Shown piece after piece: positions 9,401-17,684 of a stretch of 64,000 nucleotides of DNA. The notes under the pieces were generated by a model. That model worked only from the letters and a program-made list of their open reading frames with translations. It searched no databases and was not told the DNA's origin. The stretch is from assembly GCF_014205215.1 (NCBI RefSeq), contig NZ_JACHNC010000001.1, positions 2,547,001-2,611,000 of the forward strand, read 5' to 3'. Position 1 is the stretch's first letter; each line of letters starts with the position of its first letter. Origin of the DNA: Actinoplanes lobatus (GTDB lineage: Bacteria > Actinomycetota > Actinomycetes > Mycobacteriales > Micromonosporaceae). The translations under genes were made by a program, and so were the position numbers.

Positions 9401-9791
9401 GGCTTCCGAGGTCGAGCACCTGGGCACTCCGGGGGAGTTGTTCGGCGCGCTGGGGCTGTACTACGAGGCGTCCCCGTTCCAGCCGGACGCCAAGGAGGCG
9501 TTCGTGCTGCGCTGGCCGGCGTACCGGCCGAGCCTGTACCGGATCCCGTACGGCGGGCAGAACGAGCAGGCGCTGCGTGCCATGGACGGCTGGGTGATCG
9601 AGCGTCCCCCGTTCCGCGGCAACGGGTTCGCGCCCGGTGAGGGCCGTGACGTCATCGCCGAGTTCAAGGTGGACAGTGTCCGGCTGCCGCACGGCGCACA
9701 GCTGTGGCGCATCGACACGGACGGCAACGAGCGGATGATCGCGATCTTCGACATGGACGGCCCGCTGTGGCGCCGGGTGGGTGAGCAGTGA
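6417..9791 (+). CDS. Large two-SseB-domain protein with Pro/Gly/Ala-rich linker
   Basis: About 1124 residues. Residues 1-125 and about 800-945 are two SseB-type domains; both show the pattern acidic helix, LVPV/LLPV, FTS, then W..AVNPG..(I/V). Between them lies some 650 residues of low complexity rich in P, G, A and S, with recurring GAPF, GSPAPGFGPG and GYQPPAPP units. A third, unrecognised globular domain (about 970-1124, starting AEQVDYYLDRGYDRVAGFVH) ends the protein. GTG 6417 suits the GGGGAGAGG at 6402-6410; GTG 6411 is too close to it. It follows two WXG100 genes and overlaps the next small gene. I see no signal peptide and no known toxin motif. Confidence 0.7.
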   Translation: MSEWEPATDAEVAMRDALRTDDQESYFRILAGVDLLLPVSADVLAGLAPLGWGTWSTGGRTHVLAFTSNAALRACLADYSGSARRVPYAELANTWPNLEWWLAVNPGLPIEGYLPAWFVAQLARGDLRLPTRGPGREAHTTSKIQELGAAALAASRTGENTAGGPTYDEAPAAAPSVLPVGAPGGAQPPVGPGGLPLRTPSGTASSGLPVRAPSGTTAPAISAAYQSPVPPAPAGYQPPAPPASTGYQPSAPAASAGYPPPAAYAAPPAPAAYPVPPTSGAPQSPAGPGSVPPGLAPASAVPSSGIPAGRGASGSGMATPGWERPGMPFSPDEDPRGPLQDLRAPLPVRTPMANTPPVPEHVVAPYDPAEAQINPSWAGNTGARPASGPPSGTLPASAPPASAPPAGAPFSSAPPAGAPFGGAPSSGAPLGGPALPRRQPGQSSGGGSMSSMAGFVPSSTNVSNAGRPAPAIRPASPAGGPAPASPAPGFGPTGSTGPVPGSPAPDFGSGPVPGSPAPGFGPGSSSAGSVSGSPASGFGPGGSGAGFGPGGSGVEFNPAASGTGLGPAGAGFGPTGAGPGFGPGSAGGGSTPAAGPQPVSPSAPGLGGPDLDGPGAGSAGPGGLPRRQVTPPSERPASMAAAAQALGVNRAPATEPSVPAWDRTAPPPSTDRFGPSGPPPSIAPAPPVAPSPEEHPAATTKTNLIPPVIPGAAGADRAYSAPSGSGFDRPGQGSAVPAAAVGYPATAPSPIAYGLPPQGSPASAYATQAFATQALSVSTAYTPSGASNLGVAGSATGARGPAADEFVPANDVERELQDAADTGNTDVFLSTLLLAKVLVPVASNSRPGSAPGESGFAFLPEEVEGERYLIVFTSKDRLSEHFGEPTRTVGVRFYELIRNWPDPAWSFAVNPGTPVGAKYPGAQIIALANWATEAGLGAEPAESPVTETPTGPVPAPEPASDEAQQATVMQKTISAEQVDYYLDRGYDRVAGFVHRASEVEHLGTPGELFGALGLYYEASPFQPDAKEAFVLRWPAYRPSLYRIPYGGQNEQALRAMDGWVIERPPFRGNGFAPGEGRDVIAEFKVDSVRLPHGAQLWRIDTDGNERMIAIFDMDGPLWRRVGEQ

Positions 9792-10153
9792 TGCGCGACG
9801 GATACGTGGTCTCCTGGCAGGGGCAGGAGTTCGACGCGGCGCCCGACGGCGACCGGGTCCGGATCTACAGCACCACCGCGCTCGACGGTTTCGAGGAGAT
9901 CCGGCCGGGCCGGTTCGTCCGTGTCCTGGAGCCGGAGGAGTACGACGAGATGTCCTACGTCCGGACCCTCTGCACCTGGCGGGGTGAGCCGTTCATCGTG
10001 CTGGCCGAGGCCGACAACTGGTTGCGCCTGGAGTACACCGGTGGCCGCGCCCCGGTGGCCCGCCAGCTCGGGCTCGAGGAGTTCGACTACGGCGTCTACC
10101 AGGGCTGGGCTCCGGCCGGCGAGGTTCGCGACCGCTACGAGCACCGCGTCTGA
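9788..10153 (+). CDS. Small conserved hypothetical protein coupled to the SseB-domain gene
   Basis: 121 residues, acidic, with no signal peptide or membrane helix. Predicted mostly beta (GYVVSWQGQEFDA, VRIYSTTALDGFEEI, EPFIVLAEADNWLRLEYTGG). Its GTG start overlaps the TGA of the preceding gene (9788-9791); an ATG at 9791 is the alternative. Either way the two are translationally coupled, implying a matched product. A small acidic partner after a long modular gene resembles an immunity or chaperone arrangement. That is inference; no immunity family was recognised. Confidence 0.65.
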   Translation: MMRDGYVVSWQGQEFDAAPDGDRVRIYSTTALDGFEEIRPGRFVRVLEPEEYDEMSYVRTLCTWRGEPFIVLAEADNWLRLEYTGGRAPVARQLGLEEFDYGVYQGWAPAGEVRDRYEHRV

Positions 10154-10184
10154 CCCGGCGCGCAGCCGAGACGCAAGAAATGGG

Positions 10185-10217
10185 AAGGGCTCCCCGCCTC
10201 GAAGGCGGGGAGCCCTT
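10185..10217 (+). terminator. Hairpin terminator after the SseB-domain/partner unit
   Basis: A perfect 15-bp stem (10185-10199 with 10203-10217) with a 3-base loop lies 32 bases after the stop of the partner gene. There is almost no T tract, as is common in GC-rich actinobacteria. The remainder of the gap up to 10438 shows no gene. Confidence 0.75.
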
Positions 10218-10438
10218 GTCCGTTCCGATGCCCGTGACCGGCGAGGAGAGAAAGGGGATTGGTCACCGGGCATCGGTTCGGACGGGTGGGGGCTGAGTCG
10301 TTCTGCGGGGACGGTGTGGCTACGTTGGGTGGCATGTCTGGGAGCGGTACCACCGCTTCCACGACCGTGACACTAAGCGAGACGAAGCGGACTTGACCGG
10401 TCCACTAAAGATCACTTAAGGCGAGCCTAAGGGGCTGC

Positions 10439-11365
10439 TCAGGATGGGGTCTTGAGCCAGCGCAGGATCTCGCCGGTGACCATGTCCGGCGTCTCCTGAT
10501 GGAGGAAGTGCCCGGCCTCCGGAATCAGCCGCCACTCGTACGGAGCGGTTACGTAGCGTCCCGAACCCTGTGCGGTGCGGGGCAGCACCGCGGTGTCCAG
10601 CTCGCCGTGCAGTTGCAGGGTCGGCACACTCGACGGTCGCTGCATGAGCTTCACGAACCGGTAGCCCTGGAGTCGCAGAGCGCTGCGCGCCACCCACCGG
10701 TACGCCTCCAGCGCGCAGAACGACGCCTGCGGGATCTGCATCGCCTCCCGGCAGCGGGCCGAGTACTCCGCGAACTCCGGTGAGGCCGCGAACCGCGGGC
10801 TGGACCACTGGGTCATCAGCTCACCGACCAGGGCGGCGTCGTCACGGGTCAGCACGTGCTCGAAGCGCGGCACCTGGAAGCGCAGGACGGTCGCCGACGC
10901 GGAGAGCTGGCCCCGCGGGTCGGCGAAGAGGGCGGCCCGCAACCGCAGCGGATGCGCCGCGCCGAGCACCACGAGCCGGTTGACCAGTTTCGGGTGGAAC
11001 GAGGCGGCCGCCCAGCCGATCATGCCGCCGGCGCCCGCGCCGACCACGGTTGCCGACCGTTCGCCGAGAGCCCGGATCAGGCCGGTGACGTCGGCGGCCA
11101 TGGTGTAGCCGTCGTACCCCCGGGGTGGTTTGTCGCTCGCGCCGTAACCGCGCAGATCGATGGCGGCGGCCCGGAAGCCCGCGTCCGCGACGCGGGTCAT
11201 GATGTCGTGCCAGGCCCACCAGAACTCGGGGAAGCCGTGCAGGAAGAGCACGAGCGGGCCGGTGCCGACCTCAGCGACGTGGAACCGGCTGCCGTTCGCG
11301 CCGACGAACCGGTGCTTCCACGGCCCTTCCGTGAGCACGCACGACTCGTCCACCCGACCGCCCAT
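10439..11365 (-). CDS. Alpha/beta hydrolase, epoxide hydrolase-like, lacking the usual nucleophile
   Basis: 308 residues. HGFPEFWWAWHDI carries the oxyanion-hole HGxP motif of epoxide hydrolases and dehalogenases, RGYGASDKP matches the next conserved loop, and GHFLHQETPD holds the catalytic His. The nucleophile elbow reads VGAGAGGMIGW where family members have GHDWGG or GxSxG, so the Asp or Ser is a Gly. LQLHGELDTAV still supplies the usual acid. It may be a non-catalytic homologue or use another residue. The start codon sits 6 bases after a TAGGCT box, so the mRNA could be leaderless. Confidence 0.8.
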   Translation of the reverse strand: MGGRVDESCVLTEGPWKHRFVGANGSRFHVAEVGTGPLVLFLHGFPEFWWAWHDIMTRVADAGFRAAAIDLRGYGASDKPPRGYDGYTMAADVTGLIRALGERSATVVGAGAGGMIGWAAASFHPKLVNRLVVLGAAHPLRLRAALFADPRGQLSASATVLRFQVPRFEHVLTRDDAALVGELMTQWSSPRFAASPEFAEYSARCREAMQIPQASFCALEAYRWVARSALRLQGYRFVKLMQRPSSVPTLQLHGELDTAVLPRTAQGSGRYVTAPYEWRLIPEAGHFLHQETPDMVTGEILRWLKTPS

Positions 11366-11431
11366 CCCGTCAGCCTATGCGCCGCTGTCACACATGATGC
11401 CGGGCAGTGCCGAAATCAAGCCACACCGTGA

Positions 11432-11899
11432 TCATTTGATCCGTTCCACCTCGGTCATCGCCATCAGGGTGCCCGGGCCGCAGTAGATGCGCAGCATGGT
11501 GGTCTCCAGGTGCGCATTGATCCGGTCGCCCTTGGCCAGTTCGACGCCCTCGGTGGAGTAGAGCGCGTACCGCTGGCCGTCGTCGGCGATCATGCCGTAA
11601 CACGGACCTTTACCCCCACGGGTGACCATTCCGGCCACCCAGCCGGTGCTCGGCTGCGGATCGGTGGGCTCCTTCGGCGGCTTCTTCGTCAACGTGATCG
11701 TCGGCAGCGGTTCCGCGGACGGCGGTGCCGCCGAGGACGGCGCTGTTGAAGACGGCGCTGCTGAAGACGGCGCTGTGGGCGCCGCGGAGGGGGAGGAGGA
11801 CGCCGGCAGAGTGCCGGAGGACGGGGAGGAGGCGCAACCGGCGACGATCGCCGCGGCCATCAAAGCCAGACCGATCCGGTACGGAGGACGAGCGCGCAT
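11432..11899 (-). CDS. Secreted lipoprotein of unknown function
   Basis: 155 residues. The N-terminus MRARPPYRIGLALMAAAIVAGC is a type II signal peptide, with lipobox VAGC placing the lipidated Cys at about 22. A Ser/Pro/Ala linker (about 23-70) follows, with repeated APSSAAPSS units coded by tandem GGCGCTG-type repeats. A roughly 70-residue C-terminal domain has two Cys (GPCYGMIADD, RIYCGPGTL) that could form a disulfide outside the membrane. ATG 11899 has GGGAAGG 8 bases upstream. The open frame runs further upstream into the antisense of the protease gene, which is not coding. Confidence 0.8.
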   Translation of the reverse strand: MRARPPYRIGLALMAAAIVAGCASSPSSGTLPASSSPSAAPTAPSSAAPSSTAPSSAAPPSAEPLPTITLTKKPPKEPTDPQPSTGWVAGMVTRGGKGPCYGMIADDGQRYALYSTEGVELAKGDRINAHLETTMLRIYCGPGTLMAMTEVERIK

Positions 11900-12018
11900 G
11901 ACTGAATCCTTCCCGGGTAAGGCGTCGAAGGTAGGACGAATCGCCGGGGGCATCGGTTCCCGAACGTGGAACGGCGCCCGGGCCGTGTCGACCCGGGCGC
12001 CGCGTGTTGCCGTGAGAA

Positions 12019-14427
12019 TCAGAAGACGGCGACCGTCATGGACGTGCCGACCTGGCTCAGCACCGCGATCTTGACGCCGACCGCGGGGAGCTTGACGCCG
12101 TGGTTCGGCAGCTCCTCGTAGTAGTACTTGTCCTTGTCGTTGAAGACGGGGTTGCCGGGCAGCGGCTTGACCACCGACTCCACGCCGTTGAGGTGCAGCT
12201 TCATCCCGTCGGTCGGGTAGAAGCCGAACGGCGCGTCGTACACCTGGACCCGCGACCGCCACGGAACCCCGTTCGGGTTCAGGAACGGCTTCGGGTGGGC
12301 GTCGACATAGAGGTTGCGGCCCACACCGGGGTGCTCGTTGGTGTTGTTGTCCACCTGCGAGGTGTCCCAGTACGAGATGAGCAGGCCCTGCTGGTAGTTG
12401 TAGTGCTCCACCCAGTCCGGCTTCGTGTTGAGGAAGCCGAAGTTGTACGGCCCGGTCGCCAGGTACTTGTCGTACGACGTGTAGCTGCGGTAACCGGCGA
12501 TGTAGTAGTTCGGGTAGCTCTGGGTGACGGAGGCGCCCACGATCGTGAAGCCGCCGAGCGTCCAGGTCGAGGTGGCCTCGGCCCCCTCGGTGCTGATCAC
12601 GGCACCGTCGGCGGTGACGGTCAGCTCGTCGCCGAAGAAGCCACCCTCCGAGACGCCACCGTCGGTCACGTACCGCAGCCGGAAGTCGAACTTCTTGCCG
12701 GCGTACGCGTCCAGCGGAACGGTGACGTCGACCCAGGCGTCCTTGGTCGTGCCGCTGATCGCCGGAGCACCCGCGCCGTCCTTGATGAAGGGCGCGCCCG
12801 CGGCCGTACCGTCGAGCTTCGTCCAGGTCGCGCCGCCGTCGGTGGAGGCCTCGGCGTAGAGGTAGTCGTAGTCCAGCTCGATCGCGTAGCGGCCCTTGAC
12901 GTTGAAGCTCGCGGTCGTCTTGCCGGTCAGGTCGATCGGCGTGGACAGCGAGACGTTCAGGTCGTCGGCGTTGCCGGAGAAGAACTGCTTGGACCCGGCG
13001 TACGGAGCCCCGAGGTTGGTGGTGACCGGCTTGTCCGGCAGGTTCACCACGATGGCCTGCTTCTTCTTGGTGTTGTACTCCTCCGGGCCCAGGTTGACGA
13101 CCTTCTTGGCGCCGGCCTTGACGGTCTCGTAGTTGAGCCAGCCCAGCTGGAGCTTGTTCCACGCGCCGAGATCGCCGGGGCGGGTGCCGATGCCCTGGTC
13201 GTTCTTGGCGTTGAGACGGCTCTGCGCCATCAGCGTCCAGTGCTCGCTGTTGTTGTCGCCGCGCCCGCTGGTGTCGTAGTCGTCCGGCAGACCGAGGTCG
13301 TGCGTGTACTCGTGGACGAAGACGCTCAGGCCGCCGTTCTCCGGCTGGATGGTGTAGTCACCGACCCACAGGCCACTCGTGCCGACCTGGGTGCCACCCA
13401 GCTTGTTGAAGTCCGGGCCGGTCACCCCGGCGCTGCTGGAGTAGGCGTACCAGCGGTGGCTCCAGACCGCGTCCTCACCCTGGGACGGGTCACCGTCGGC
13501 CTGGTCGCCGCCGGAGTGGACGATCTGGAAGTGGTCCAGGTAGCCGTCGGACTCGTTGAAGTTGCCGTCGCCGTCGAAGTCGTACCGGTCGTAGACGTCG
13601 TATTCCTTGAGCGCGGCGTTGATCTCGGCCTCGGTCTTGCCGGCCGCCTTCTGGTCCGCGTACCACTGGTTCACGCCGTCCCGGACCAGCGCCCACACGT
13701 TGGTGCAGTTGCTGCTCTCGCAGACGGCCGGGTCGTCGCCGTTGGCGTCGATCGGGTTGTCGTTGGACCGGCCGTAGCGGGCCTCGTTGTAGGGCACCTT
13801 GACCCAGTCGGAGACCTGTCCGTCGACGCTGTAGCGGCCGGACGACTGGCTCTCGAAGTAGGTCTTGACCGACTCGACGTCCTTGCCGGTGCCGAAGTAC
13901 AGCTTCCGGAAGTAGTCCGGCGCGTAGTCCGCCTGCCAGACCGTGGAGTTGTCCACCGACCGGTCCGGAGCCGGGATGGCGTTGTGCAGCGGGCCCTCGA
14001 AGGTCGACGGGCCGGCGTACTGCGTCGTCGTGTCCTGGTCCGGGTACGACGGGTGCCGCGTGTTGCCGAACTCGGTCAGGATCACGAAGATCTTGTCGGT
14101 CTGTTCACGGCCCAGTTCCACGTACTGGTTCTTGCCGGGGTGACCGAAGCCCCCGTTGCCGTAGGTCCGGCCCAGATTGACGACCTTGCTGCCGTTGCGG
14201 GTCTCGACCTTGGCCTCACCGCTGATCACCTCGGAGACCGCCTGCTCGCGCAATGCGCGGCGCTTCTCCTCAAGGGGGTTGGGCAGATCATCGACCGGGG
14301 CCGCCTCGCCGGCCGCTGACGAGGGAACTGGATCCGAGGGGGGTGCCGCTGCGACCATCGTCGGTGCCATCGCCCCGACACTGGTCACGACCACGGCGCC
14401 AAGCAGCCCTGCGACCACCTTGCGCAC
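12019..14427 (-). CDS. Secreted immune inhibitor A-type metalloprotease (peptidase M6)
   Basis: 802 residues. A Sec signal peptide (about 1-28, ending MVAAAPP) and a propeptide precede the catalytic M6 domain. The zinc site is VHEYTHDLGLPDDYD near residue 370, with HExxH plus the family's GLPD/D loop. The C-terminal half carries a MAM-like beta-sandwich (YAEASTDGGATWTKLDG) and a further beta domain ending the protein. It lies 118 bases downstream of the lipoprotein start on the same strand, so the lipoprotein could be co-transcribed. The role is extracellular protein degradation. Confidence 0.92.
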   Translation of the reverse strand: MRKVVAGLLGAVVVTSVGAMAPTMVAAAPPSDPVPSSAAGEAAPVDDLPNPLEEKRRALREQAVSEVISGEAKVETRNGSKVVNLGRTYGNGGFGHPGKNQYVELGREQTDKIFVILTEFGNTRHPSYPDQDTTTQYAGPSTFEGPLHNAIPAPDRSVDNSTVWQADYAPDYFRKLYFGTGKDVESVKTYFESQSSGRYSVDGQVSDWVKVPYNEARYGRSNDNPIDANGDDPAVCESSNCTNVWALVRDGVNQWYADQKAAGKTEAEINAALKEYDVYDRYDFDGDGNFNESDGYLDHFQIVHSGGDQADGDPSQGEDAVWSHRWYAYSSSAGVTGPDFNKLGGTQVGTSGLWVGDYTIQPENGGLSVFVHEYTHDLGLPDDYDTSGRGDNNSEHWTLMAQSRLNAKNDQGIGTRPGDLGAWNKLQLGWLNYETVKAGAKKVVNLGPEEYNTKKKQAIVVNLPDKPVTTNLGAPYAGSKQFFSGNADDLNVSLSTPIDLTGKTTASFNVKGRYAIELDYDYLYAEASTDGGATWTKLDGTAAGAPFIKDGAGAPAISGTTKDAWVDVTVPLDAYAGKKFDFRLRYVTDGGVSEGGFFGDELTVTADGAVISTEGAEATSTWTLGGFTIVGASVTQSYPNYYIAGYRSYTSYDKYLATGPYNFGFLNTKPDWVEHYNYQQGLLISYWDTSQVDNNTNEHPGVGRNLYVDAHPKPFLNPNGVPWRSRVQVYDAPFGFYPTDGMKLHLNGVESVVKPLPGNPVFNDKDKYYYEELPNHGVKLPAVGVKIAVLSQVGTSMTVAVF

Positions 14428-14611
14428 TACGTTTACCTCCGTTTTCGATGCCGGGCTCCGGGTGTGGAGCTCGGCGTGAAACGGTCCCGGGGTTCGGGAC
14501 TCAGGTGAACGTATGCAAACAAGCCGATGTTCGGGGAACTGGAAGCATATTGATGACCAACGGTTATCCAGTATGACCTTGCCATACTGTCAATACCGGC
14601 ATAAAAGACAG

Positions 14612-14646
14612 AAAGGCTGGCAGCGCGATATGCGCTACCAGCCTTT
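14612..14646 (-). terminator. Terminator downstream of acetyl-CoA synthetase
   Basis: A 15-bp stem with one mismatch (14612-14626 with 14632-14646) and a 5-base loop lies 12 bases beyond the acs stop. On the minus strand it is followed by a T-rich CTTTCTGTCTTTT-like stretch. The gap from here to the protease start (14428) holds no gene that I can see. Confidence 0.8.
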
Positions 14647-14657
14647 GTGGACTGTCG

Positions 14658-16643
14658 TCAGTCCTCCGACTTGGCTGACTGAAGACCCGAGGAGATCAGG
14701 TCCATGACGGCCGAGTCCTGGAGCGTGGTCACGTCGCCGAGCGACCGGTTCTCCGCCACGTCCCGCAGCAGCCGCCGCATGATCTTGCCGGAGCGGGTCT
14801 TCGGAAGCTCCGGAACCAGCATGATCTGACGCGGCTTGGCGATCGGGCCGAGCGTCTTGGCCACGTGGTCGCGCAGGTCCTTGATCAGGGCCTCGCCGGC
14901 CTCGCCCGCGGTGTCGACGTTGCCGCGCGGGATGGTGAACGCGACGATCGCCTGCCCGGTCGTCGCGTCGGCCGCGCCGACCACCGCGGCCTCGGCCACC
15001 GCCGGGTGCGACACCAGCGCCGACTCCACCTCGGTGGTGGAGATGTTGTGCCCGGACACCAGCATGACGTCGTCGACCCGGCCGAGCAGCCAGAGCGCGC
15101 CGTCCTCGTCCTTCTTCGCGCCGTCACCGGCGAAGTAGATCCACTCGTCGCCGTTGCCCGCACCGGCGCCGAAACGGGACCAGTACGTGTCCAGGAACCG
15201 CTGGTCGTCGCCCCAGATCGTGCGCAGCATCGACGGCCACGGGTCACGCAGCACCAGGAAGCCGCCGCCACCGTCCGGCACCGACCGAGCCTCGTCGTCG
15301 ACCACGTCGGCGCTGATGCCCGGCAGAGCGGTCATCGCCGAACCCGGCTTCGCGGCGGTCACCCCGGGCAGCGGGGAGATCATGATGGCGCCGGTCTCGG
15401 TCTGCCACCAGGTGTCCACGATCGGGGTGCGCTCCCGGCCCACGTGCTGCCGGTACCAGATCCACGCCTCCGGGTTGATCGGCTCGCCCACGCTGCCGAG
15501 GACCCGCAGGGACGACAGGTCGTACTTGGCGGGGATGTCGTCGCCCCACTTCATCATGGTGCGGATCAGCGTCGGCGCGGTGTAGAGGATCGACACCTTG
15601 TACTTGTCGACGATCTGCCAGAACCGGCCGCGGTCCGGGGTGTCCGGCGTGCCCTCGTACATCACCTGGGTCGCGCCGTTGGAGAGCGGGCCGTAGACGA
15701 TGTACGAGTGCCCGGTCACCCAGCCGATGTCGGCGGTGCACCAGTAGACGTCGGTCTCCGGCTTCAGGTCGAAGACCGCATGATGCGTGTACGACGCCTG
15801 GGTCAGGTAACCGCCGGTGGTGTGCAGGATGCCCTTCGGCTTACCGGTGGTGCCCGAGGTGTAGAGGATGAAGAGCGGGTGCTCCGCGTCGAACGACTGC
15901 GCCTTGTGCTCCGGGCTGGCCTGCTCGACCGTCTCGTGCCACCACTTGTCCTTGTCCGTCCAGGCGACCTCCTCGCCGGTCCGGCGGACCACCAGCACGT
16001 GCTCGATACGGTCGGTCCGGGCCACCGCCTCGTCCACGGTCGGCTTGAGCGCGGACGGCTTGCCACGGCGGTAACCACCGTCGGCGGTGATCACGACCTT
16101 GGCGTCGGCGTCCTCGATCCGGGTGGCCAGCGCGTCCACCGAGAAGCCGCCGAACACCACACTGTGGGTGGCGCCGATCCGGGCGCAGGCCAGCATCGCG
16201 ACCGCGGCCTCCGGGATCATCGGCAGGTAGATCATCACCCGGTCGCCGGCGGTCACACCGAGGCCGGTGAGCGTGTTGGCCGCCTGGCTGACCAGCCTCT
16301 GGAGGTCGGCGTAGGTGACCGTGCGGGTGTCGCCGGGCTCGCCCTCCCAGTGGATCGCGACCTTGTCGCCGTTGCCGGCCTCGACGTGCCGGTCCACGCA
16401 GTTGTAGGCGATGTTCAGCTCACCGCCGACGAACCACTTGGCGAACGGCGGGTTCGACCAGTCCAGGATCTGGTCCCACGGCTTCGTCCACGCGAGCCGC
16501 CCGGCCTGCTCGGCCCAGAAGGCCAGCCGGTCGGCGGCGGCCACCTCGTACGCGTCGGCCTTGACGTTCGCGTTCGCCGCGAGGTCGGCGGGCGGCGGGA
16601 ACTGCCGCGTCTCCGAGGACAGGTTCTCCAGTGTCTCGCTCAT
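14658..16643 (-). CDS. acs: Acetate--CoA ligase (acetyl-CoA synthetase)
   Basis: 661 residues, the usual length. It activates acetate to acetyl-AMP and then acetyl-CoA in the cytoplasm. The AMP-binding loop [11 protein letters not shown] is near residue 258; [13 protein letters not shown] and WWQTETG are the A5-type motifs. The C-terminal [10 protein letters not shown] near 615 holds the catalytic Lys of the adenylation step, which is the site of regulatory acetylation in this family. ATG 16643 has GGAGGTGG upstream; an open extension to 16763 has no ribosome site. The neighbouring Fic-like, HAD and Tad genes match the acs neighbourhood in other actinobacteria. Confidence 0.95.
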   Translation of the reverse strand: MSETLENLSSETRQFPPPADLAANANVKADAYEVAAADRLAFWAEQAGRLAWTKPWDQILDWSNPPFAKWFVGGELNIAYNCVDRHVEAGNGDKVAIHWEGEPGDTRTVTYADLQRLVSQAANTLTGLGVTAGDRVMIYLPMIPEAAVAMLACARIGATHSVVFGGFSVDALATRIEDADAKVVITADGGYRRGKPSALKPTVDEAVARTDRIEHVLVVRRTGEEVAWTDKDKWWHETVEQASPEHKAQSFDAEHPLFILYTSGTTGKPKGILHTTGGYLTQASYTHHAVFDLKPETDVYWCTADIGWVTGHSYIVYGPLSNGATQVMYEGTPDTPDRGRFWQIVDKYKVSILYTAPTLIRTMMKWGDDIPAKYDLSSLRVLGSVGEPINPEAWIWYRQHVGRERTPIVDTWWQTETGAIMISPLPGVTAAKPGSAMTALPGISADVVDDEARSVPDGGGGFLVLRDPWPSMLRTIWGDDQRFLDTYWSRFGAGAGNGDEWIYFAGDGAKKDEDGALWLLGRVDDVMLVSGHNISTTEVESALVSHPAVAEAAVVGAADATTGQAIVAFTIPRGNVDTAGEAGEALIKDLRDHVAKTLGPIAKPRQIMLVPELPKTRSGKIMRRLLRDVAENRSLGDVTTLQDSAVMDLISSGLQSAKSED

Positions 16644-16919
16644 GCCGCCACCTCCGCTTCGCTCCGGTGTCGACATGAGTTGAAGACTGAGCTCGATGAT
16701 TCGCTCGCAAGCTCGCTCATTAGGGCGGCTCCTCTGCCGTGACCGGGGTCTCTCTCGTTGCACACTAGTTGTGCCGGAGGATCCCGCGAAGTTTTGCGCC
16801 GCAGCCCGCGCCCGATGGTGTCGTGCGCGCGCTGACTGGCGGATTGATGCTCGCTACTGCGCGAATCTTGCCATTTCCAAGCTTGTTTGTGCACCCCGTG
16901 TTTCCGTCGTTTTACCGGT

Positions 16920-16932
16920 TACCGTGTTCAGG
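16920..16932 (+). promoter_or_regulatory. Candidate -10 box for a leaderless Fic-like transcript
   Basis: TACCGT at 16920-16925 fits the TANNNT -10 pattern and ends 6 bases before the GTG at 16932, which has no ribosome site. The spacing suits transcription starting at the start codon. The rest of the divergent gap from acs (16644-16919) shows no gene. Confidence 0.3.
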
Positions 16933-17663
16933 TGGATCCACTAGCACCCCTGCTCGACCTCGCCGACGTGGCGCCCGCCTTCGCGGGCGCGCGGGACGCC
17001 GTCGACGCCGCCCACCGCCATCGCGCCCTGCGCAAGCACGGCGGCCAGGTCGCCGCGGAGGCCAGCCTGCGCGCCGCGGTCGCCAGCGCCGCCCTCGACG
17101 GCAGCCGCTTCGACCTCGAAGAGGTGCGCGGCGGCACCGTCACCGATCCGGTCGTGCAGGGCGCGCTCCGGGTCGCCGAGGCGCTGCCCGGCCTGGTCGA
17201 CCTCTGGCCCCGCGCGCCCCGCCAGGTGCTGGCCAAGCTGCACGTGCTCGCCGCCCGAGGCGTCGTCCACGACCACGACCTCGGCCGGCTCACCTCCGGC
17301 GCCGAGCGGATCGACGCGCTCGCCGGGCTGGTCGCCGGGAACGAGACCACCCCGCCCATGCTGCTCGCCGCCGTCGTGCACGCCGAACTGGTCACCCTGC
17401 GCCCGTTCGCCGGGCCGGCCGGCGTCGTGGCCCGGGCCGCCGCCCGCCTCACCCTGATCGGCCGGGGCTTCGACCCCCGCGGTCTGGTCACGGTCGAGGT
17501 GGGTCACCTTTCCCGAGAGCCGGAGTACGTGGGATCCGCCGGCGCCTACGCCACCGGCACCACCGACGGGGTGCGGTCCTGGCTGCGCCACTACGCCGCG
17601 GCGATCACGGCCGGGGCCGAGGAGATCGCCGTCATCGGAGACGGTGTGCTGGCCGCGGTCTGA
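16932..17663 (+). CDS. Fic/DOC-like protein with degenerate active-site motif
   Basis: 243 residues. Helical, with the layout of Fic-domain proteins (AALDGSRFDLEEV as the N-terminal helix, AAVVHAELVTLRPFAGPAG in the core). The Fic catalytic loop HPFxxGNGRxxR is eroded here to RPFAGPAGVVARAAAR: His, the GN pair and the first Arg are gone. AMP-transfer is therefore unlikely and the protein may be a structural homologue. It precedes the PH-domain gene by 21 bases. In related genomes this gene next to acs is often labelled oxidoreductase or Fic family without proof. Confidence 0.65.
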   Translation: MDPLAPLLDLADVAPAFAGARDAVDAAHRHRALRKHGGQVAAEASLRAAVASAALDGSRFDLEEVRGGTVTDPVVQGALRVAEALPGLVDLWPRAPRQVLAKLHVLAARGVVHDHDLGRLTSGAERIDALAGLVAGNETTPPMLLAAVVHAELVTLRPFAGPAGVVARAAARLTLIGRGFDPRGLVTVEVGHLSREPEYVGSAGAYATGTTDGVRSWLRHYAAAITAGAEEIAVIGDGVLAAV

Positions 17664-17684
17664 CCGGGCGGCATACTTTCCTGC

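Noticed and set aside
8970..9791. Possible TNT-type NAD glycohydrolase toxin in the C-terminal domain of the SseB-domain protein
   Set aside because: The motifs of that toxin family (RLPG and the later conserved Gly/Arg/Gln positions) are not visible, so I left the domain unassigned.
12100..14319. 739-codon open frame opposite the M6 protease
   Set aside because: It mirrors a gene with clear catalytic motifs and a signal peptide; its Val/Arg/Leu-rich product has no recognisable fold.
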